64,000 nt of DNA from Gottschalkia purinilytica (GCF_001190785.1 NZ_LGSS01000014.1:1-64000); one strand, 5' to 3'; shown: positions 46,645 through 55,836, counted from the stretch's first letter. Notes: generated by a model not told the origin, from the sequence alone. Translations and numbers: made by a program.

Positions 46645-47232
46645 ATGGGAAATACTCAACTCAAACGCTATGATAAAATGTTAGCTTTGACCTTTGCAGT
46701 ATTTACATTATTATTTATTGTTTTGGCATTTACGAATAAGAGCTTTTTCAATTGGGCTTATGAACGCCACCAAAATCAATTAAGCTGGTATTTAAGACCA
46801 TTATTCCTTATACCCTTTTGTTATTTTGCATATAAAAGAAGTTGGGCTGGTATTTTCGGAACGATTTTTCTTCTTTTAACGAGCATGTTTTGGTTTCCAA
46901 GGCCGGAAGTTGTAAGTGACCAAGTAAAACAATTCTTGGAAATGGAAAAGGAATATTTAAGCGGTGATTGGGGAAGTGCAAAAATACTGATGTCACTTCT
47001 TATACCCGTCTCGTTTACCGCACTAGCCGTAGCATTCTGGAAGCGCAGCTTATGGTTTGGATTATCCGTTGTTATCTTTATGGCTGTGGCTAAAATGATA
47101 TGGAGTGTAGCCTTTGGTGGCGAAGCAGGAAAGTCCATCTTTATACCTGCAATTTTAGGGTTAGTAATTTGTATTGGTTTAATTTATCTGGGATTTAGGA
47201 AGCTCGAAAAAAAGAATAAATGGTATGATTGA
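46645..47232 (+). CDS. Integral membrane protein with TetR partner
   Basis: 195 residues with about five hydrophobic segments; the C-terminus is charged (KLEKKNKWYD). No family recognised. GC content and codon use (GTCTCG, GCCGTA, AAGCGC) are higher than in flanking genes, which suggests recent transfer. It starts 35 bp after the TetR stop, so a two-gene operon is likely. Confidence 0.7.
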   Translation: MGNTQLKRYDKMLALTFAVFTLLFIVLAFTNKSFFNWAYERHQNQLSWYLRPLFLIPFCYFAYKRSWAGIFGTIFLLLTSMFWFPRPEVVSDQVKQFLEMEKEYLSGDWGSAKILMSLLIPVSFTALAVAFWKRSLWFGLSVVIFMAVAKMIWSVAFGGEAGKSIFIPAILGLVICIGLIYLGFRKLEKKNKWYD

Positions 47233-47364
47233 TGATTTGATGTCAGAAAAAATATCTATATGGAGCTCTGATTGCCTTGATTTTTCAAGGAATTCAGGGT
47301 TCTTTTGTTCATACTGAGTGACTCAATTATTTTGTTAATATAGAAATCTCAGTTACAACGATAC

Positions 47365-47386
47365 GGTGAACCTTACCATAGCGTAA
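47365..47386. repeat. rlmH 3'-end-like repeat, copy B
   Basis: GGTGAACCTTACCATAGC, readable as G-E-P-Y-H-S. It shares AACCxTACCAyA with copy A, in the non-coding gap 47233-47528 between the membrane protein and the next cassette gene. A weak CCTTG/CAAGG hairpin near 47273 precedes it. Confidence 0.55.
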
Positions 47387-47528
47387 TTTATTTAATAGTG
47401 GGCGAATATTGAATATGGGTAAAAAGTGAAGCTTTAGATATGATTTCATCAAAAAGATTATAGTACCGCATTAAATTTTTCCTCTATTTGTAGTATAATT
47501 TAATCTAAGAATTGGGGAGTGTGAGAAC

Positions 47529-47948
47529 ATGAAATTCATTAAATTTTTAACTATCACTGTAGTATTGGTAGGTGTCATTGGTTACGGAGTTTATCACTAT
47601 GGTACTAAGATTGCTTCCGACAAGGTAGTGAAAATGGTTTTTACAGAACTTGAAGGCAGCGGAGAATTAAAAGAAATAAAGAAAACCATTGAAAGTGATT
47701 CTAAACTAAAATCATTTATAGAAGACGCTGAAACAGTAGATAGTAGCAAATTACCGTTTACTACAAAAGAGGAAGCGACTAAGGTATTAATTAAAAAAGT
47801 TGGTATTTTTGAACTTAATGATATTAGAGTACAAGTACAGGATGGATCTATTTCTAAAAGAAAGGCCTTTAAAGAAATTCAGGGAAAATTGACGGAAGAG
47901 GAAGTTCAGGCATTAAAAGTAATTGCTTATAAAGAGCTATATGAATAG
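47529..47948 (+). CDS. Membrane-anchored small protein, Bacillus-like
   Basis: 139 residues. One N-terminal membrane helix (about 4-26) is followed by an alpha-helical charged domain with LPFTTKEEATKVLIKKVG and KLTEEEVQALKVIAYKELY. Similar short proteins are frequent in Bacillus genomes, sometimes mislabelled as phenylalanyl-tRNA synthetase-related. Function unknown. GGGGAGTG precedes the ATG. It is the first gene of cassette II. Confidence 0.65.
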   Translation: MKFIKFLTITVVLVGVIGYGVYHYGTKIASDKVVKMVFTELEGSGELKEIKKTIESDSKLKSFIEDAETVDSSKLPFTTKEEATKVLIKKVGIFELNDIRVQVQDGSISKRKAFKEIQGKLTEEEVQALKVIAYKELYE

Positions 47949-48089
47949 ACCTGTGGGGAGGAGGCTGAAAAGTTTAGTCCTCTTTTTATTATATTTAAAA
48001 CCTCCGTTTATGCCGGTGGTGCAGAGAAAGCTTTCTAGAAAATATGATAGCTAAAGGTAAGATAAGAAAAGAAAGGAGAATGAATTTGT

Positions 48090-48671
48090 ATGAATAAAAT
48101 AAATAGTCAAGAAGAGGCAATCTTTTCAAATGAACCATGGAAAGTGGTGTTAGACTTCTGGTTTAATCCAGAAAATAAACCATACTGGTTTAAAAAAAGT
48201 GAGGATTTTGATAATAAACTACGCAATAAGTTTTATAATATATGGCAAAGTGGATGTCAAGGATTACTATCAGACTGGCGAGTATCGTTACATGGACGTT
48301 TAGCAGAAATTATTGTATTAGACCAATTCTCTAGAAACTTATGTCGTGAAAAAGCATGTGCATTTACTCAGGATGGGATGGCTTTAGTATTATCTCAAGA
48401 AGCAATAAAACAGCCTGGATTTAGTGAAATGTCAAAGGAAGAAAAAAAGTTTATGATTATGCCGTTTATGCATTCTGAATCATCTGAAATACATAAACAA
48501 GCAGTTGTTTTATTCGAAGAACTAGGTGATAAAGAAACAGCTGAATATGAATATCGTCATAAAGAAATTATAGATCGATTTGGCCGTTATCCTCATCGTA
48601 ATAAGGCTCTTAATCGTAAATATACTCTAGAAGAGATTGAATTTTTGAAACAACCCGGCAGTAGTTTTTAA
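48090..48671 (+). CDS. DUF924 protein
   Basis: 193 residues. DFWFNPENKPYWFKKSEDFD, HGRLAEIIVLDQFSRNL, FMIMPFMHSE and FGRYPHRNKAL are the hallmarks of DUF924, a helical TPR-like family of unknown function. AAAGGAG precedes the ATG. Second gene of cassette II. Confidence 0.92.
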   Translation: MNKINSQEEAIFSNEPWKVVLDFWFNPENKPYWFKKSEDFDNKLRNKFYNIWQSGCQGLLSDWRVSLHGRLAEIIVLDQFSRNLCREKACAFTQDGMALVLSQEAIKQPGFSEMSKEEKKFMIMPFMHSESSEIHKQAVVLFEELGDKETAEYEYRHKEIIDRFGRYPHRNKALNRKYTLEEIEFLKQPGSSF

Positions 48672-48744
48672 AAGATTGGAATTGATATAATAATTTATAT
48701 AATTATTTTCTAAACATCAAAAAAGCCTCCTTTATCGATAATAA

Positions 48745-48765
48745 GGTAAACCATACTATAAATAA
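48745..48765. repeat. rlmH 3'-end-like repeat, copy C
   Basis: Codons G-K-P-Y-Y-K-stop, including AACCATACTATAAATAA, in the gap between the DUF924 and lipoprotein genes. CCTC lies 14-15 bp upstream, as it does near copy D, and CTGAG follows. Confidence 0.55.
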
Positions 48766-48827
48766 CTGAGTCTTGGAAACATATGGTATAATAAAGGATG
48801 ACTTACTAAGATCGTGGAGGGAACTAG

Positions 48828-49307
48828 ATGAAAAGATTAATAATAACTTTTTGTATATTTGCTACACTGTTATTTACTGGATGTAGGTTAAATTACATGA
48901 GCTCTCTATATTCAAAAGATAACAAGATTTCAAGTGACACAAATTCATTTAGTTTAAACAAGGAAGAACAATCGATGGATGATCAAGAGTACATAGGTAA
49001 ATTAGAATTTGAAGGAATGGATACTATTTGGAAGTATAATGCTGAAAATGATATGAAGATTAAACTTTCATATTTATTATCAGTAAATAAAGGTAAAGCG
49101 AAATTAGTTTTAATTGATCCAACAGGAAAGGTAGAAACACTTATTGAGAATAAGGATAGCAACACTCAAAAGAATATAGAAACAATTATGATATCTCTAA
49201 AAAAGGGTAAAAATAGGATTAAGCTAGTTGCATCGAATAAAGCACAAATTGAACTTAAACTTAATGTAAATGTGGGTGATCTTAATAAGATTGGATTTGA
49301 TAGATAA
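48828..49307 (+). CDS. Lipoprotein of unknown function
   Basis: 159 residues. A lipoprotein signal peptide ends in LFTGC (Cys19). The rest is a beta-rich domain (TIWKYNAENDMKIKLSYLL ... KGKAKLVLIDPTGKVETL) that looks like a small carbohydrate- or protein-binding jelly-roll. It is anchored at the outer membrane face. GTGGAGGG precedes the ATG. First gene of cassette III. Confidence 0.75.
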   Translation: MKRLIITFCIFATLLFTGCRLNYMSSLYSKDNKISSDTNSFSLNKEEQSMDDQEYIGKLEFEGMDTIWKYNAENDMKIKLSYLLSVNKGKAKLVLIDPTGKVETLIENKDSNTQKNIETIMISLKKGKNRIKLVASNKAQIELKLNVNVGDLNKIGFDR

Positions 49308-49605
49308 GCAAGTGAAGAAAGATTGGTATGCTAGTCAGTCAAGTTTTTGGGCTCATGAAAAACATATAGTGTTATCAGAAGTGTTTCATTATCCAGAAGA
49401 AAAAGTATTTCTAAATCAGGATATTGTTATCTTAGAGTCTGATAACTTTAAAGTTTATAGATCCTATGATCATTATTACTCTGAAGAGGAACTTATACAT
49501 TTATTAGATAAAAATAAATTTAAAAATTATCATTTCTTTTATGATATTATAGAGGACAATAACTTTGTATCAGATAATGTAGTTTTTACAGTTACACAAA
49601 AATAG
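49300..49605 (+). pseudogene. Fragment resembling the C-terminal part of a class I methyltransferase
   Basis: About 100 residues (SSFWAHEKHIVLSEVFHYPE ... YYSEEELIHLLDKNKFKNYH). It looks like the last third of a SAM-dependent methyltransferase, without the SAM-binding motifs. There is no ribosome site, and the frame begins inside the lipoprotein gene's end. It is probably a truncated gene left at the cassette end. Confidence 0.45.
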
Positions 49606-49641
49606 CTAGATAAGTTTTATAAAAACCTCAGCATAACATAT

Positions 49642-49662
49642 GGCTAACCGTATCATAAGTAA
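49642..49662. repeat. rlmH 3'-end-like repeat, copy D
   Basis: Codons G-stop-P-Y-H-K-stop, including AACCGTATCATAAGTAA. It is flanked by AAAAACCTC and GAGTTTTT. The remainder of 49606-49943 contains two terminator-like hairpins (AAAATCCT/AGGATTTT at about 49709-49736 and AAATGATCATTT near 49768). Confidence 0.55.
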
Positions 49663-49943
49663 CATAGAGTTTTTATCCTGAATTACTAATTGTTTAGTTT
49701 ACAATAATAAAATCCTCGAGAATAATATCAAGGATTTTATTTTTTACTTAAGTAGAGGATAGAATTACTAAAAATGATCATTTTATAATAAATGGTCATT
49801 TTTTTATGTGAAAATAGAATTAGAAGTCAAATAAAAGAAAATAAAGTATAACAAAGTTCAATAAAATACAATAAATTGCTTGACTAATATAAAAAGAATT
49901 ATTATAATTTGATCATAAACTAATTTTGGAAGGGTGGATTTTT

Positions 49944-50456
49944 ATGGAGAATCAATTCTATACAATAGATAAAGTTGCAGAAATATTAGGTATGCATCAT
50001 AAAACTATAAGAAAATTTATAAGAGAAGGTAAACTTGGAGCAAACAAAGTTGGAAAGCAATGGAGAATTTCAGTACATGATTTAAGTGTTTTTATGGAAA
50101 GAAATAGCGTTAATATTAATGATAAAAAAATAAGTAAAGAATCAAATATTGACTTTCATACTAATGAAGAAGTGGGAGATATTATAAAGAAAAAGATAAA
50201 TGTATCAACCGTTGTAGATATTAATAATGTAGATAAGGATGAATATTTTAGGATTTCAAATACTCTTATAGCTATAATGAATTGTAAAGACCCTAAAATG
50301 GGAAAATCAACAATTAATATGAAATATGATGATAAAGAAAACAGATTAAGAGTAATGTTATGGGGCGGGATAAAGTTTATAGAAGATATGTTAAGTTCAA
50401 TTTCATTACTTTTAGAACAAAATGATTTACAAGGGGAGAAACACGATGAATTATAG
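49944..50456 (+). CDS. Helix-turn-helix (excisionase-type) DNA-binding protein
   Basis: 170 residues. The N-terminal MerR/excisionase-like helix-turn-helix (about 1-55) reads FYTIDKVAEILGMHHKTIRKFIREGKLGANKVGKQWRISVHDLSVFM. A C-terminal domain of about 110 residues (VSTVVDINNVDKDEYFRIS) is of unknown fold. The downstream DUF4180 gene overlaps by 11 bp, so the two act together, most likely as regulator and partner. Confidence 0.85.
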   Translation: MENQFYTIDKVAEILGMHHKTIRKFIREGKLGANKVGKQWRISVHDLSVFMERNSVNINDKKISKESNIDFHTNEEVGDIIKKKINVSTVVDINNVDKDEYFRISNTLIAIMNCKDPKMGKSTINMKYDDKENRLRVMLWGGIKFIEDMLSSISLLLEQNDLQGEKHDEL

Positions 50457-50808
50457 AGTAGTAAAAAAGGACAACAAAAAATATATTAACTATACTTCTT
50501 GTGAGACAAAAATTTGTTCAGAACAAGATGTATTAGATCTTATTTCCATTTGTTTTGAAAATAATTCAGATATATTAATACTTCATGTTGAAACAGTATC
50601 TGAAGATTTCTTTAATCTTAAAACAAGATTAGCAGGAACGATGTTACAAAAATTTATGAATTATAATATAAAATTAGCCATTATTTTAGACAATGAAGAA
50701 AAATTTAATGATAGATTTAAAGAAATGATTATTGAAGCTAATAAAGGAAATCATTTCAGAATATTTAAAAATATTTCAGAAGCTGAAAGTTGGATTTTAA
50801 GTTTATGA
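50446..50808 (+). CDS. DUF4180 protein
   Basis: 120 residues, alpha/beta STAS-like appearance (DILILHVETVSEDFFNLKTRLAGTMLQKFMNYNIKLAII). DUF4180 proteins are commonly encoded beside such helix-turn-helix proteins; function unknown. AAGGGGAG precedes the ATG inside the end of the upstream gene. Confidence 0.85.
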   Translation: MNYRVVKKDNKKYINYTSCETKICSEQDVLDLISICFENNSDILILHVETVSEDFFNLKTRLAGTMLQKFMNYNIKLAIILDNEEKFNDRFKEMIIEANKGNHFRIFKNISEAESWILSL

Positions 50809-50833
50809 TACTAAAGAGGAAAATAAAACGAAA

Positions 50834-50908
50834 ATGAATATTGCATTTGAAACTCAGGAAGGAAAAAATGATGTTATAAAACATTATGATTTATTTATCG
50901 AAAAGTGA
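50834..50908 (+). CDS. Possible 24-residue ORF, probably a gene remnant
   Basis: MNIAFETQEGKNDVIKHYDL and four further residues, behind AGAGGAAA. No homology. It may be the start of a lost gene. Confidence 0.2.
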   Translation: MNIAFETQEGKNDVIKHYDLFIEK

Positions 50909-50958
50909 ATGATCACCATTGTTTATAAGTACTATTATAAATATATATTTATAATAAT

Positions 50959-51003
50959 GAATCTCCTATCTATTAGAATCATAGATAGGAGATTCTTATA
51001 TTT
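50959..51003 (+). terminator. Terminator after the DUF4180 region
   Basis: GAATCTCCTATCTAT pairs perfectly with ATAGATAGGAGATTC, followed by TTATATTTTTT. Confidence 0.85.
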
Positions 51004-51148
51004 TTTAGGAGAATAATATGATAGAATTTAGCTATTTAAGGGAAAAATAAAAAATGAATATTCTACTTAAAGGGTATAAGAATTAATTAAGGGTATTTGA
51101 TTCAAATACATCAAAAGTAGATTGAAGTATTAATATGATGGCGGACAT

Positions 51149-51370
51149 GAACTTAAATTTGATGAAGGCATAAAAATTTATATAGGCATCTACATGCAGA
51201 TATATCATTAAAATGTTAACTTATAAGACATAATTAATCGATAAAATTAACTAATTTACATTATAAAAATACTTATTTTGATATAATAGATAAAGTATAC
51301 TTTAAGTCAACAATATTCAGAATGGATATAGATATTAATGCACCTACATTAACGTTACATTAACAGATTC
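51149..51370 (+). pseudogene. Decayed duplicate of the M-box terminator/rlmH-like region
   Basis: AACTTAAATTTGATGAAGGC matches 44873-44892 with one change. From 51189 the sequence follows 45069-45170 (e.g. TAAAATGTTAACTT). From 51291 it follows 45519-45600, the C-terminal half of the rlmH-like gene, at about 80% by eye (AGAATGGATATAG, CTACATTAACG). The riboswitch aptamer and the 5' half of the gene are deleted, and a TAA replaces a conserved codon. It is therefore an old, internally deleted duplicate in the same orientation. Confidence 0.8.
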
Positions 51371-51471
51371 GGTTATTAGTTCAGATTTTCGTATATCTTA
51401 TTTTGAATATAGATTGAACAAGACATCAGCACAAAGATGTTTATATACTAGGAAATAATGGAGGACAATTT

Positions 51472-53214
51472 ATGAAACTAATGTGGAATTATATTAAAAG
51501 ATATAAGAGGTATCTTGTATTAAGTGTCTTTTGTGCCTTTGGGTTTGCACTTATAGAGCTTGGACTTCCTACACTATTAGCTATGATGATAGATAAGGGA
51601 GTAGCAGTAAAAGACTTTGAAGTAGTAAAAAAAATAGGCCTTTGGATGATAGGAATATGTAGTGTTGGTCTTATTGGATTATTAAGCTTAGCATATTCTG
51701 TAAGTAGAATGACAACATTTATAATGAGAGATCTTAGAAGAGATATTTTTAGAAAAATTCAAGGTTACTCTCATTTAGAATATGGAAAGTTTGGAGCAGC
51801 ATCTTTAAATACTCGTACAATGAACGACGTCTATAAGATAATGACATTTCTACAAACGATTTTAAGAATAGGAATTATAGCACCATTAATGTTTATTAGC
51901 AGTTTTATTATGATTATCAAGACAAGTCCATTTTTATCATGGGGACTATTTATCGCCATTCCGATTATAATTGTTGGAGTTATTTTTATTGGTAAAAATG
52001 CACAACCTTTGTCTACTAATCAGCAGCTAGGACTAGATGGCATCAATATGATATTTAAAGAGAATCTAACAGGGTTACGTGTTATTCGCGCATTTGGTAA
52101 TGAGTCTTTTCAAGAAGAGAGATTTAAGGAAGTTAACAATAATTATACAAAAACTTCTAGGAAACTTTTTAAACTAATGGGAATTGCGCAACCAGGATTT
52201 TCATTTATCTTTAATATAATTTTTGCTTTTATCATTTGGTTTGGAGCTAAATTAGTGGGATCAGGTGATTTACTAGTGGGTAACCTAGTGGCATTTATTG
52301 AGTATATATTCCATGCAATGTTTTCTGCTATGTTATTTGCTAATGTATTTATGATGTATCCACTTGCTGCAGTTTCTGCAAATCGTATTCAGGAGATTTT
52401 AGATTCTAATTCAGAAATACATCATAGAGAAAATGGAATAGCAAAGACAGAAACAAAAGGAGTAATAGAGTTTCAAGATGTAACATTTGCCTATCCAGGA
52501 GAGAGTGAAGAACCTGTAATTAAGAATGTGTCATTTACTGCAAAGCCTGGAGAAACTGTAGCTTTTATTGGTAGTACAGGTAGTGGTAAATCAACTCTTA
52601 TTCAATTAATTCCTCGTTTCTATGACGTAACTAGAGGTAGAATCTTAATTGATGGAGTTGATGTTAAAGACTATGATATTAAAATATTAAGACAAAAAAT
52701 TGGATATGTTCCACAGAAGGCTTTACTTTTTACTGGAACTATTGAAGATAATCTTCGTTATGGAAAACATAACTTAACTCTTGAAGAGCTAAAAGATGCA
52801 GTTAGAGTTGCACAAGCAGAAGATTTTATTAATCAAAAACCAGATGGATTTGAAACGTTCTTATCTGAAGGTGGAAGTAATTTGTCAGGTGGACAAAAAC
52901 AGAGACTAGCTATAGCTAGAGCTATTGTTAGAAAACCTGAGATTTATATATTTGATGATTCTTTCTCAGCACTTGATTATCGAACAGACTTAAAATTACG
53001 TACTGCCTTGAAAGAAAAAACAAAGGATTCAACTGTATTAATTGTTGCTCAAAGAGTTGGAACAATTAAAAATGCAGATAAGATTATTGTTTTAAACGAA
53101 GGGGAAGTTGTGGCACAAGGAACTCATAAAGAATTGTTGAAAACAAGTAATATTTATTATGATATTGCTTCTTCTCAACTTTCTAAGGAGGAATTGATGA
53201 AGGATGAAGAATAA
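51472..53214 (+). CDS. Heterodimeric ABC exporter subunit 1
   Basis: 580 residues, a normal length without the large insertion seen at 26272. Six membrane helices, then Walker A GSTGSGKST, signature LSGGQKQR and Walker B IYIFDDSFSALD, again with Asp in place of the catalytic Glu. Downstream gene overlaps by 11 bp. The pair is a second LmrCD-like drug/lipid exporter. TGGAGG precedes the ATG. Confidence 0.93.
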   Translation: MKLMWNYIKRYKRYLVLSVFCAFGFALIELGLPTLLAMMIDKGVAVKDFEVVKKIGLWMIGICSVGLIGLLSLAYSVSRMTTFIMRDLRRDIFRKIQGYSHLEYGKFGAASLNTRTMNDVYKIMTFLQTILRIGIIAPLMFISSFIMIIKTSPFLSWGLFIAIPIIIVGVIFIGKNAQPLSTNQQLGLDGINMIFKENLTGLRVIRAFGNESFQEERFKEVNNNYTKTSRKLFKLMGIAQPGFSFIFNIIFAFIIWFGAKLVGSGDLLVGNLVAFIEYIFHAMFSAMLFANVFMMYPLAAVSANRIQEILDSNSEIHHRENGIAKTETKGVIEFQDVTFAYPGESEEPVIKNVSFTAKPGETVAFIGSTGSGKSTLIQLIPRFYDVTRGRILIDGVDVKDYDIKILRQKIGYVPQKALLFTGTIEDNLRYGKHNLTLEELKDAVRVAQAEDFINQKPDGFETFLSEGGSNLSGGQKQRLAIARAIVRKPEIYIFDDSFSALDYRTDLKLRTALKEKTKDSTVLIVAQRVGTIKNADKIIVLNEGEVVAQGTHKELLKTSNIYYDIASSQLSKEELMKDEE

Positions 53215-54976
53215 TATTCAGGCTTTAAAACGCTTATATACTTACATTAAAGCATATAGATTATATTTTATTTTAGCTTTATTTATGACTGTAATTGCCA
53301 CTATAACTAATGCGACTATTCCATTTGTAATTGGTCTTGCAGTTACAGAAATGGCTAATAATGTAGCCGATATTATAAAAGGGATAGAAGGAGCTGCGAT
53401 TAATTATAAATATATTGGAGGAGTTTTAGCTACCTTTATAAGTATAGGTCTTATATCACAGATAACACAATATTTATCTATTTCATTTATGACTAATGTT
53501 GTGCAAGGTTCAATGAGAAACTTACGTAAAGATATTACTGAGAAAATCAATAAATTACCTGTTTCTTATTTTGATAGTAGAAAACAAGGCGATATTTTAA
53601 GTATTGTTACTAATGATGTAGATGCAATTTCAAATGCTCTTCAGCAAAGTGTGATTCAGATTTTTACAGCAATACTTGGTATCATATTTGCAGTTGCAAT
53701 GATGATGTATATATCTGTTCCAATGGCATTAATTGCATTATTAATTATACCCCTATCTCTTATTGTGTCTAAATTTATTATTAAAAAATCTCAAAAATAT
53801 TTTGTGAATCAACAAAACACATTAGGAGATCTTAATGGATATATTGGAGAAGCTTATAGTGGTTTTGATGTTATAAAACTATATGGCAAAGAAGAAGATA
53901 CAATTAGAGAATTTGAAAGTATAAATGATCGTTTAACACAAAATAGCTTTAAAGCATTCTTTGTATCTGGACTTATGATGCCTCTAGTTGGGCTTATTTC
54001 AAATCTTGGATATATAACTATGGCAGTACTTGGTGGCTATTATGCTATTTTAGGTGCTTTAACTGTAGGAAATATGCAGGCATTTATCCAGTATATTTGG
54101 CAGATAAATCAGCCTATTTCTCAAATGACACAGTTATCTAATGTAATACAAACTGCAAGTGCAGCTACAATAAGAATATTTAGTATTTTAGATGAAAAGG
54201 AAGAATTAGCAGAGATTAATACTGCAAAATTACCAAGCAAAATAGAAGGAAATGTTACATTTGAAAATGTATCCTTTGGATATAATAAAAATGAACCTTT
54301 AATTAAAAATTTAAATTTTAGTATAAAAAAAGGAGATAAGGTTGCTATTGTTGGACCTACTGGTGCAGGAAAAACTACACTGATAAATTTATTAATGAGG
54401 TTTTATGATATAGATAGTGGTTCTATTAAGATTGATGGTATAGATACTAAAGATATGAAGCGTTCAGATGTACGATCAATTTTTGGAATGGTATTACAAG
54501 ATGCATGGCTTTATAGTTCAAGTATTAAGGATAATATTGCCTTTGGTAATTTAGATGCATCAGAATCCGAAATAATAAATGCTGCTAAAACAGCAAATGT
54601 AGATCATTTTATAAGGACACTTCCAGATGGATATGATACAGAGTTAAATGAAGGTACTTCTAATATATCTCTAGGGCAAAAACAACTATTAACAATTGCA
54701 CGTGCACTTATCTCTAATCCTAAAATTTTAATTTTAGATGAAGCAACTAGTTCAGTAGATACTCGTTTAGAACTTCTTATACAGAAAGCAATGGATGCTA
54801 TAATGAAGGGAAGAACAAGTTTTGTTATTGCACACAGACTTTCAACTATTAGAGATGCAGATATAATTTTAGTGATGAATAAAGGAAGTATTATTGAACA
54901 AGGAAGTCATGATGAATTAATTGAGAAAAAAGGATTTTATGAAAAGCTATATAATAGTCAATTTGCTAATAGCTAA
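53204..54976 (+). CDS. Heterodimeric ABC exporter subunit 2
   Basis: 590 residues. Six membrane helices, Walker A GPTGAGKTT, changed signature ISLGQKQL and a canonical Walker B ILILDEATSSVD. It pairs with the upstream subunit to give one active and one degenerate ATP site. AAGGAGG lies within the end of subunit 1. Unlike the pair at 26272 there is no MarR gene next to it. Confidence 0.93.
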   Translation: MKNNIQALKRLYTYIKAYRLYFILALFMTVIATITNATIPFVIGLAVTEMANNVADIIKGIEGAAINYKYIGGVLATFISIGLISQITQYLSISFMTNVVQGSMRNLRKDITEKINKLPVSYFDSRKQGDILSIVTNDVDAISNALQQSVIQIFTAILGIIFAVAMMMYISVPMALIALLIIPLSLIVSKFIIKKSQKYFVNQQNTLGDLNGYIGEAYSGFDVIKLYGKEEDTIREFESINDRLTQNSFKAFFVSGLMMPLVGLISNLGYITMAVLGGYYAILGALTVGNMQAFIQYIWQINQPISQMTQLSNVIQTASAATIRIFSILDEKEELAEINTAKLPSKIEGNVTFENVSFGYNKNEPLIKNLNFSIKKGDKVAIVGPTGAGKTTLINLLMRFYDIDSGSIKIDGIDTKDMKRSDVRSIFGMVLQDAWLYSSSIKDNIAFGNLDASESEIINAAKTANVDHFIRTLPDGYDTELNEGTSNISLGQKQLLTIARALISNPKILILDEATSSVDTRLELLIQKAMDAIMKGRTSFVIAHRLSTIRDADIILVMNKGSIIEQGSHDELIEKKGFYEKLYNSQFANS

Positions 54977-55013
54977 ATATAATCTTGTTTAGTAATAAGA
55001 TAGAGGGATAGGT

Positions 55014-55280
55014 ATGTACTTCTATTATTACCTATGTAAATATATTGATGAAGTCATGAATTATATTAGTTCAAAACCAAAGCCTTCATCCCTCTATATA
55101 TTTAGTAGAAATGATAAACCTATTGATTATATATTAAATCATATAGAGTCTTGAGATATATCAATAAATGATGTAGTGATTCATGTAGGAAATACTAATC
55201 TATTTTTTGATAGTCTTAATAATAATAGTGTTAGAGAATGTTACAAATATCAATATTATATTTATCATTTAAAAACTTAA
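55014..55280 (+). pseudogene. 88-codon ORF broken by an in-frame TGA
   Basis: Starts MYFYYYLCKYIDEVMNYISS after GAGGGA. The frame continues past one TGA (55152-55154) to a TAA at 55278. No family was recognised. A single stop in an otherwise open frame, with a good ribosome site, suggests a recent pseudogene or a recoded stop. Confidence 0.35.
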
Positions 55281-55397
55281 TTAAAAGTATGATTGAGAAA
55301 TTTATAAAATATTTTTAGTAGGTTAATGTGAAAAAGTAACATATGGAAAGGAAAACTATACATTACATAGATTAAGTGGATTCAATATAACATATAT

Positions 55398-55793
55398 TTA
55401 TTCTAAGGGGTCTTCAGACGTTGAAGTATCAAAACTATCCTCTAAATATTCAGCCCCAAACTTATGCATCATTTCCAGAATAGGAACTATTCTTTTACCC
55501 AATTCTGTCAATCCATATTCAACCTTTGGTGGAACAACCGGAAAAACCTTTCTATATATAAGTTTATCTTCTTCTAAACTTCTTAACTGTTGCGTAACCA
55601 TTTTTTGGGTAACATTTGGAAGTTTTTTCTTTATTTCAGTAAATCGAAGTTTCTTGTAACTTAAATACCATAAAATTAGTATTTTCCATTTTCCTGAAAG
55701 TATTTTTTGCACTAAAGTCATAGGACATACATCATACTTAAGGCAGTGCTCTTTCATATAGCATTCCTCGTGTCTTTTCATATCCTCTGTCAT
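55398..55793 (-). CDS. HxlR-family (DUF24) redox-responsive regulator
   Basis: 131 residues. Winged helix with CPMTLVQKILSGKWKILILWYLSYKKLRFTEIKKKLPNVTQKMVTQQLRSLE, and the conserved N-terminal cysteine (KYDVCP) that senses electrophiles in YodB/HypR-type proteins. GAGGTG 6 bases before ATG 55793 decides the start over a GTG at 55802. It is divergent from the azoreductase gene, as YodB is functionally linked to azoR1 in Bacillus. Confidence 0.9.
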   Translation of the reverse strand: MTEDMKRHEECYMKEHCLKYDVCPMTLVQKILSGKWKILILWYLSYKKLRFTEIKKKLPNVTQKMVTQQLRSLEEDKLIYRKVFPVVPPKVEYGLTELGKRIVPILEMMHKFGAEYLEDSFDTSTSEDPLE

Positions 55794-55814
55794 ATAGATC
55801 ACCTCGTCAATAGT

Positions 55815-55836
55815 ATAGTATCTTTTTGGGTACTAT
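55815..55836. promoter_or_regulatory. Candidate HxlR operator
   Basis: ATAGTA ... TACTAT inverted repeat with a 10-bp centre, in the promoter region of the HxlR gene. A further AAAAGTACC half site follows at about 55845-55852. The remainder of the 352-bp gap to azoR is AT-rich without ORFs. Confidence 0.5.

Larger units (their letters stand above)
45645..49662. mobile_element. Putative array of three SCC-like cassettes
   Basis: Three segments of about 1.7, 1.4 and 0.9 kb are delimited by degenerate direct repeats of the rlmH 3' end (A 45624, B 47365, C 48745, D 49642). Each carries one or two unrelated genes on the plus strand. Several look Bacillus-like or differ in base use from the neighbourhood. 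No ccr-type recombinase lies inside. The idea rests on repeat similarity seen by eye plus gene layout. Confidence 0.5.

Noticed and set aside
55152-55154. TGA as a selenocysteine codon
   Set aside because: No recognised selenoprotein family around it and no convincing hairpin directly downstream; a pseudogene is the simpler reading.
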